Positions 30,042 to 35,234 of a DNA stretch of 35,234 nucleotides are shown in pieces. Under the pieces are notes generated by a model. That model saw only the letters and a list, made by a program, of their open reading frames with translations, made no database searches and was not told where the DNA came from. A program made the translations under genes and the position numbers. This stretch comes from an uncultured bacterium. GTDB lineage: Bacteria; Bacteroidota; Bacteroidia; Sphingobacteriales; Sphingobacteriaceae. How positions within the stretch are numbered: the first letter of the stretch is position 1; every line of letters begins with the position of its first letter. The stretch is taken from positions 1 through 35,234 of the forward strand of contig CAIMAP010000166.1 of the NCBI GenBank assembly GCA_903838995.1, written 5' to 3'.

Positions 30042-30146
30042 GCCACCTAATAAGGCTTTTTAGGTTCAATTAAGCCGCATTTATTTAGGTAAAAATTTAA
30101 TAAATAATAGAACATTTTTTTCATAAGATATTAATTATCAATTTAT

Positions 30147-31421
30147 ATGGGTTTTAATTTCTCGTTAACAAAAAATCACTCATTAAAAGCAACCCTCACG
30201 CTATTTTTTGCAATCGCTTGTGTTAGTTTTTCAAACGCTCAAGATTTAAAAGCAGGAGAAAGTCTTTTTAAAGCAAACTGTACTTCATGTCATGCTATTG
30301 ATAGAAAAGTTATTGGTCCTGCATTAAAAGATGTAATCGAAGCGCAAGATCAAGCTTGGATGGTGAAGTGGATTAAAAATTCGCAGTCGCTTGTGAAAGC
30401 TGGCGATCCTGCTGCGGTTAAGATTTTTAATGAATACAATCAGTCTATCATGAGTTCATTTCCGCAATTTTCGGATGATGACGTGAAAAGTATTATCGCT
30501 TATGTGAAAACAGAGCGAGACAAGCCAAAGACTGCGCCAGCAGATGCGGCTGGAGCTGGAACGGGAGCAAATGCTAGCGCTGTTAATGATTATACCATCA
30601 CAGGTTTGGTGATATTAATTGCCGTTTTAATTTTAGTTGTTTATGTTTTAAACAGAGTTATTAATTCTTTAGAGAAATTAATTCGAATCAATAATGGTGA
30701 AGTTGTTGATGCTGTTGTTAATGTGATAAAAGAAAAAGTATCTACTTTTAAATGGGTTCTATTAAATAAGAAAAAAGTATTTTATGCAGTAATGTTATTC
30801 ATTTTTGTTTTTAGTGGATGGGCTTGGGATCAAATGTATAACATCAATGTAAATACAGGATACCAACCAGTTCAACCAATTGCATTCTCTCACGAATTAC
30901 ATGCTGGTATCAATCAAATCAATTGTCAATATTGCCATTCAGGTGCATTCAAATCTAAAAACGCAAGTATTCCTTCTTTAAATGTTTGTATGAATTGCCA
31001 CAATTATGTACAAGCAACAGCTAAATACAATGGAGAGATTTCGCCAGAAATCAAAAAGATTTATACTGCTTTAGATTACAATCCAGATACCCGTATTTAC
31101 GGAAAAAATACGAAGCCAATTGAGTGGGTTAGAATTCACAACCTTCCAGACTTCGCTTATTTCAATCACTCGCAACACGTTAAAGTTGCAGGTTTGGCTT
31201 GTCAGCAATGCCATGGTCCAGTAGAGAAAATGACGGAAGTATATCAATATTCACCGCTAACTATGGGCTGGTGTATTAACTGTCACAGAACAACAGAAGT
31301 TAACTCAAAAGGCAATGCTTATTATGATAAAATTCTTGCAGCGCATGAAGATATCAAAAAAGGCAAAAAAGTTACGGTTGCTATGTTAGGTGGTTTAGAG
31401 TGTGTAAAGTGTCATTATTAA
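30147..31421 (+). CDS. alternative complex III multiheme cytochrome (ActA-like) with N-terminal monoheme cytochrome c domain
   Basis: Six CxxCH motifs: CTSCH, CQYCH, CMNCH, CQQCH, CINCH, CVKCH; upstream of actB/actC-like genes. Confidence 0.9.
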   Translation: MGFNFSLTKNHSLKATLTLFFAIACVSFSNAQDLKAGESLFKANCTSCHAIDRKVIGPALKDVIEAQDQAWMVKWIKNSQSLVKAGDPAAVKIFNEYNQSIMSSFPQFSDDDVKSIIAYVKTERDKPKTAPADAAGAGTGANASAVNDYTITGLVILIAVLILVVYVLNRVINSLEKLIRINNGEVVDAVVNVIKEKVSTFKWVLLNKKKVFYAVMLFIFVFSGWAWDQMYNINVNTGYQPVQPIAFSHELHAGINQINCQYCHSGAFKSKNASIPSLNVCMNCHNYVQATAKYNGEISPEIKKIYTALDYNPDTRIYGKNTKPIEWVRIHNLPDFAYFNHSQHVKVAGLACQQCHGPVEKMTEVYQYSPLTMGWCINCHRTTEVNSKGNAYYDKILAAHEDIKKGKKVTVAMLGGLECVKCHY

Positions 31422-31454
31422 TAAGAAATTAGATTTTAAAATATCGTCATATAA

Positions 31455-34400
31455 ATGATGGAAAATAACGAAAAAAAATATTGGAAAGGTTTAGAGGAAT
31501 TGCATGCAAGTCCCGACTTTGTAAAGCACAAAAGCAACGAGTTTGCAGAAGAACTTCCAATTGATGAATTATTAACGGAGTCTAAAGTAAATACTCCAAC
31601 TCCTCGTAGAGATTTCCTAAAAGCTTTAGGATTTGGTATGGGTGCAGTTGCTTTGGCGGCTTGTAATGAAGCGCCAGTGCAAAGGGCAATTCCTTACTTA
31701 ATAAAGCCAGAAGAAATTGTACCAGGTATTCCTAACTATTATACTTCCAACTATAATGGCTTAGGTATTTTGGTAAAAACAAGAGAAGGTCGTCCTATTA
31801 AAATAGAAGGCAACCCGAACGATCCTATTTCTATGGGTGGAACGGATGCACAAGCGCAAGCGGCTGTTTTAGATTTATACGATACAGCTAGATTAAAAAA
31901 TCCGGTAGTTAAAGGAGTAGATGCTAATTGGGATGCTGCAGATAAACTTGTGAAATCAAGTCTAGCAGAGATCGCAACAAAAGGTGGTAATATTAGAATT
32001 TTAACAGATACTATTTTGTCTCCATCTACTCAGTCTGTTATTGCAGATTTTTCAAGCAAATACGCAAATGTAAAGCAAGTAATTTTTGATGCTACTTCTT
32101 ATTCAGGTATCATTAATGCAAATAAAAATAGTTTCGAAAAAGCAGGTATTCCATCTTATAAGTTTGACAAAGCTGCAGTTGTAGTTAGTTTTGATGCAGA
32201 CTTTTTAGGTACTTGGATTTCTCCTGTAGAATTTACTAGACAATATGTTTCCCTAAGAAATCATAAAAGTTTAGAAAACAAAAAAATGTCGCGTCACATT
32301 CAAATCGAAACAGGTTTGAGTATGACTGGTACAAATGCTGATGCAAGAATTGCAATCAAGCCTTCTCAACATGGAAGCGCTGTAATTGCTTTATACAATG
32401 AGCTTGCTACTTTAGCAGGTGCTGCAAAAGTAACGGCAACCGATTTGCCATTCGCCAAAAAATTAACAGCCATCGCCAAAGAATTATGGGCGGCTAAAGG
32501 AAACTCATTAGTAGTTTCTGGCTCCAATGATGTTTCTATTCAAGTGGTAATTAATGCAATCAATGCCATCTTAGGTAACTACGGTAACAGCATTGATTTA
32601 GATAATTTATCAAATCAATATCAAGGTAACGATGCAGAGATGCAAGACTTACTTGCAGAAATGAATGCGGGTAAAATAGATGCATTATTTATTTTAGGTG
32701 CAAATCCTGCTTACAGTTTTGCGCAAGCAACTGCATTTACAAATGCAATGGCTAAAGTAAAATTGAAAGTGTCATTTGCAGATAGAGCAAACGAAACAGC
32801 TGCTAGCTGTGATGTGATTGCACCAAACACCCATTTCTTAGAATCATGGGATGATGTTTCTGCTAGAACAGGCGTTTACAGTGTAGTTCAGCCTACAATT
32901 TCACCGGTATATAATTCCAGACCAGCTGCTCAATCACTATTATTGTGGGCAGATTTACCTTCAGATTATTTAGCATATATAAAAGCATATTGGGAGAAAA
33001 ATATTTATCCATCTGTTGCAAATGCCGGAACGTTTACTAATTTCTGGGAAGCAAGTTTGCAAACTGGTTCGGTAGTTATTAACCAACAAGTTGCTAAATC
33101 ATACGCATTCAATAAAGACATCAACGCGGTTGCAAATACTATTCGCAATGCAAATAAAAATACAAGCGCAGTAGAATTGGCCATTTACCAAAACACTGCG
33201 ATTAGAAATGGCGAGCATGCAAACAATCCTTGGTTGCAAGAAATGCCAGATCCAGTTTCTAAAGTAACTTGGGATAACTACGCTGCTATTAATCCAATTT
33301 TTGCAAAAGAATTGGGCTTAACAGAAAACAGTATGGTTACTATTAAGTCTGCTAACAATACCGTAACACTTCCAGTATTAATGCAACCGGGCCAAGCAAT
33401 GGGCACTGTTTCTGCTGCAATTGGATATGGTAGAACGGCGGCTGGAAAAGCAGGTTCAAATGTTGGGGTAAATATGTATCCTTTCTTATCAACTGTAAAT
33501 GGAACTTTCCAAAATTACAATTCAACAATTGAATTAGTAAAAGCAGAAGGCAGCTACGAATTAGCACAAACACAAACGCATCATACCATTGAAGGTAGAG
33601 ATATTGTTCAAGAAAAAACTTTAGCAGTTTATGCAGGTCATGAGCCTGCTGCAGAAGGCGAGCACCATGCATCTGGCGAACATGCCGAAAGCAAAGGCGA
33701 GCATCATGCAGATTTATGGGCAGCGTACCAAAAGAATGGTCATCACCATTGGGCAAGGACTATCGACCTAAACGCTTGTACTGGTTGTGGCGCTTGCGTG
33801 GTAGCATGTAACTCCGAAAACAACGTACCAGTTGTTGGTCGTGATGAAGTGCGTCGTCGTAGAGAAATGCACTGGATTCGCATCGATCGTTATTATACTT
33901 TCGAAGACAATGCTGGTAAAGAAATTACAAGAGAAAAAGAATACAATCAAGTTGAAAATTACGAGAATGTAAAAGTGATTCATCAACCAATGTTATGTCA
34001 ACATTGCGATCACGCACCTTGCGAAACAGTTTGTCCTGTATTAGCAACCATGCACTCTTCAGAAGGCTTAAATCAAATGGCTTATAACCGTTGCGTAGGA
34101 ACTCGTTATTGCGCAAACAACTGTCCATATAAAGTGCGTCGTTTCAACTGGTTTAACTACTGGAACGATGATCGTTTTGCAAATTACTTACATAACGAAG
34201 CAGCATACTTGGCTCTAAACCCAGATGTTACTACCCGTTTCAGAGGAGTAATGGAAAAATGTTCATTCTGTGCACAAAGAATTCAAGCTGGAAAATTAAA
34301 AGCGAAAATCGAACACCGTCCATTAAAAGATGGCGATGTAGTAACTGCTTGTCAGCAAGGTTGCCCTGCTAATGCAATTGTTTTCGGAGACGTTAACGAT

Positions 34401-34520
34401 CCAAATTCTGAAGTTGCAAAATTAATTAAAGGTGATAGAACTTATTTCGTATTAGAAGAAATCAATGTTCAACCTGGAATTGGTTATATGACCAAAGTAA
34501 GAAATACAATAGAATCATAA
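31455..34520 (+). CDS. alternative complex III subunit ActB-like (TAT-type signal, molybdopterin-oxidoreductase-like domain plus Fe-S domain)
   Basis: RRDFLKALGFGMGAVALAAC; oxidoreductase-like body; 15 Cys in ferredoxin-like motifs. Confidence 0.92.
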   Translation: MMENNEKKYWKGLEELHASPDFVKHKSNEFAEELPIDELLTESKVNTPTPRRDFLKALGFGMGAVALAACNEAPVQRAIPYLIKPEEIVPGIPNYYTSNYNGLGILVKTREGRPIKIEGNPNDPISMGGTDAQAQAAVLDLYDTARLKNPVVKGVDANWDAADKLVKSSLAEIATKGGNIRILTDTILSPSTQSVIADFSSKYANVKQVIFDATSYSGIINANKNSFEKAGIPSYKFDKAAVVVSFDADFLGTWISPVEFTRQYVSLRNHKSLENKKMSRHIQIETGLSMTGTNADARIAIKPSQHGSAVIALYNELATLAGAAKVTATDLPFAKKLTAIAKELWAAKGNSLVVSGSNDVSIQVVINAINAILGNYGNSIDLDNLSNQYQGNDAEMQDLLAEMNAGKIDALFILGANPAYSFAQATAFTNAMAKVKLKVSFADRANETAASCDVIAPNTHFLESWDDVSARTGVYSVVQPTISPVYNSRPAAQSLLLWADLPSDYLAYIKAYWEKNIYPSVANAGTFTNFWEASLQTGSVVINQQVAKSYAFNKDINAVANTIRNANKNTSAVELAIYQNTAIRNGEHANNPWLQEMPDPVSKVTWDNYAAINPIFAKELGLTENSMVTIKSANNTVTLPVLMQPGQAMGTVSAAIGYGRTAAGKAGSNVGVNMYPFLSTVNGTFQNYNSTIELVKAEGSYELAQTQTHHTIEGRDIVQEKTLAVYAGHEPAAEGEHHASGEHAESKGEHHADLWAAYQKNGHHHWARTIDLNACTGCGACVVACNSENNVPVVGRDEVRRRREMHWIRIDRYYTFEDNAGKEITREKEYNQVENYENVKVIHQPMLCQHCDHAPCETVCPVLATMHSSEGLNQMAYNRCVGTRYCANNCPYKVRRFNWFNYWNDDRFANYLHNEAAYLALNPDVTTRFRGVMEKCSFCAQRIQAGKLKAKIEHRPLKDGDVVTACQQGCPANAIVFGDVNDPNSEVAKLIKGDRTYFVLEEINVQPGIGYMTKVRNTIES

Positions 34521-34545
34521 TTTAAAAGGATAAAATTTATATCGT

Positions 34546-35234
34546 ATGTCATCACACAGCGAATCAATAATAAGAGAACCGTTAATTACCGGTAAAGCCA
34601 TCAGCTACAGTCAAATTACTGAAGATGTTTGCGCCCCAGTAGAAAGAATGCCAAGCAAAGCTTGGTGGATCGGATTCAGTATTGCAGTTGCCGGATTGCT
34701 TTTATGGATAATCGCAGTAAGCTATACCTTTTGGAATGGTATAGGTGCTTGGGGTTTAAATAAAACAGTTGGCTGGGCATGGGATATTACCAACTTTGTT
34801 TGGTGGGTAGGTATCGGTCACGCCGGAACTTTAATCTCTGCTATTCTTTTATTATTTCGTCAGAACTGGAGAAACTCTATTAACCGATCAGCAGAAGCAA
34901 TGACCATTTTTGCCGTTATTTGTGCGGCATCATTTATTATTGCGCATATGGGCCGTGCATGGCTTTTTCATTGGGCATTACCATTGCCAAATCAATACGG
35001 TTCTTTATGGGTTAACTTTAACTCTCCATTAGTTTGGGACGTTTTCGCTATCTCTACTTATTTCTCTGTTTCTTTAATTTTCTGGTACACTGGTTTATTA
35101 CCAGATATTGCAACCATCAGAGACCGTGCACAAGGATTAAGAAGAAGAATTTATTCTATCCTATCATTTGGTTGGAATGGTTCGGCAAAAACTTGGCAAC
35201 GTTTCGAAACAGTCTCGTTAATTTTAGCGGGTGT
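34546..35234 (+). CDS. NrfD-family membrane subunit (ActC-like), 3' partial
   Basis: Own translation: MSSHSESIIREPLITGKAISYSQITEDVCAPVERMPSKAWWIGFSIAVAGLLLW...FVWWVGIGHAGTLISAILLLFRQNWR...; no stop before the window end, so absent from the ORF track. Confidence 0.92.
   Translation, partial: MSSHSESIIREPLITGKAISYSQITEDVCAPVERMPSKAWWIGFSIAVAGLLLWIIAVSYTFWNGIGAWGLNKTVGWAWDITNFVWWVGIGHAGTLISAILLLFRQNWRNSINRSAEAMTIFAVICAASFIIAHMGRAWLFHWALPLPNQYGSLWVNFNSPLVWDVFAISTYFSVSLIFWYTGLLPDIATIRDRAQGLRRRIYSILSFGWNGSAKTWQRFETVSLILAG

Noticed and set aside
33352-34128. Minus-strand ORFs opposite actB
   Set aside because: Shadow frames of the Fe-S domain; compositionally biased.

Overview
AT-rich Bacteroidota-type chromosomal segment, mostly conserved housekeeping genes in short operons. 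No rRNA, tRNA, CRISPR array, transposase or prophage module was seen. Left to right: miaB (5' end cut by the window), a sigma-54 activator, lptE, a TPR-like protein and secG form a tight operon followed by groES-groEL. Next come a small lipoprotein, a serine hydrolase and lipB (minus strand), yraN, prfB with a programmed +1 frameshift, split pntA/pntB, a secreted hypothetical coupled to dnaG, an Sfp-type PPTase, dcd, a cyclophilin with a T9SS-like tail, an MFS transporter, and a minus-strand Nif3 / zinc-ribbon / TPR cluster. The right end has an orphan ParA, an EamA permease, recG, a membrane-anchored thioredoxin-fold protein, a deoxyhypusine-synthase-like protein, and the start of an alternative complex III (act) operon that runs off the edge (actC is absent from the ORF track). 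I found no clearly novel multi-gene system. The best leads are regulatory or architectural: the prfB frameshift with a possibly leaderless start, a terminator-like hairpin abutting a start codon, a receiver-less sigma-54 activator near a -24-like element at groES, competing pairings in the act leader, a secreted cyclophilin fusion, and a hexaheme ActA-like fusion.
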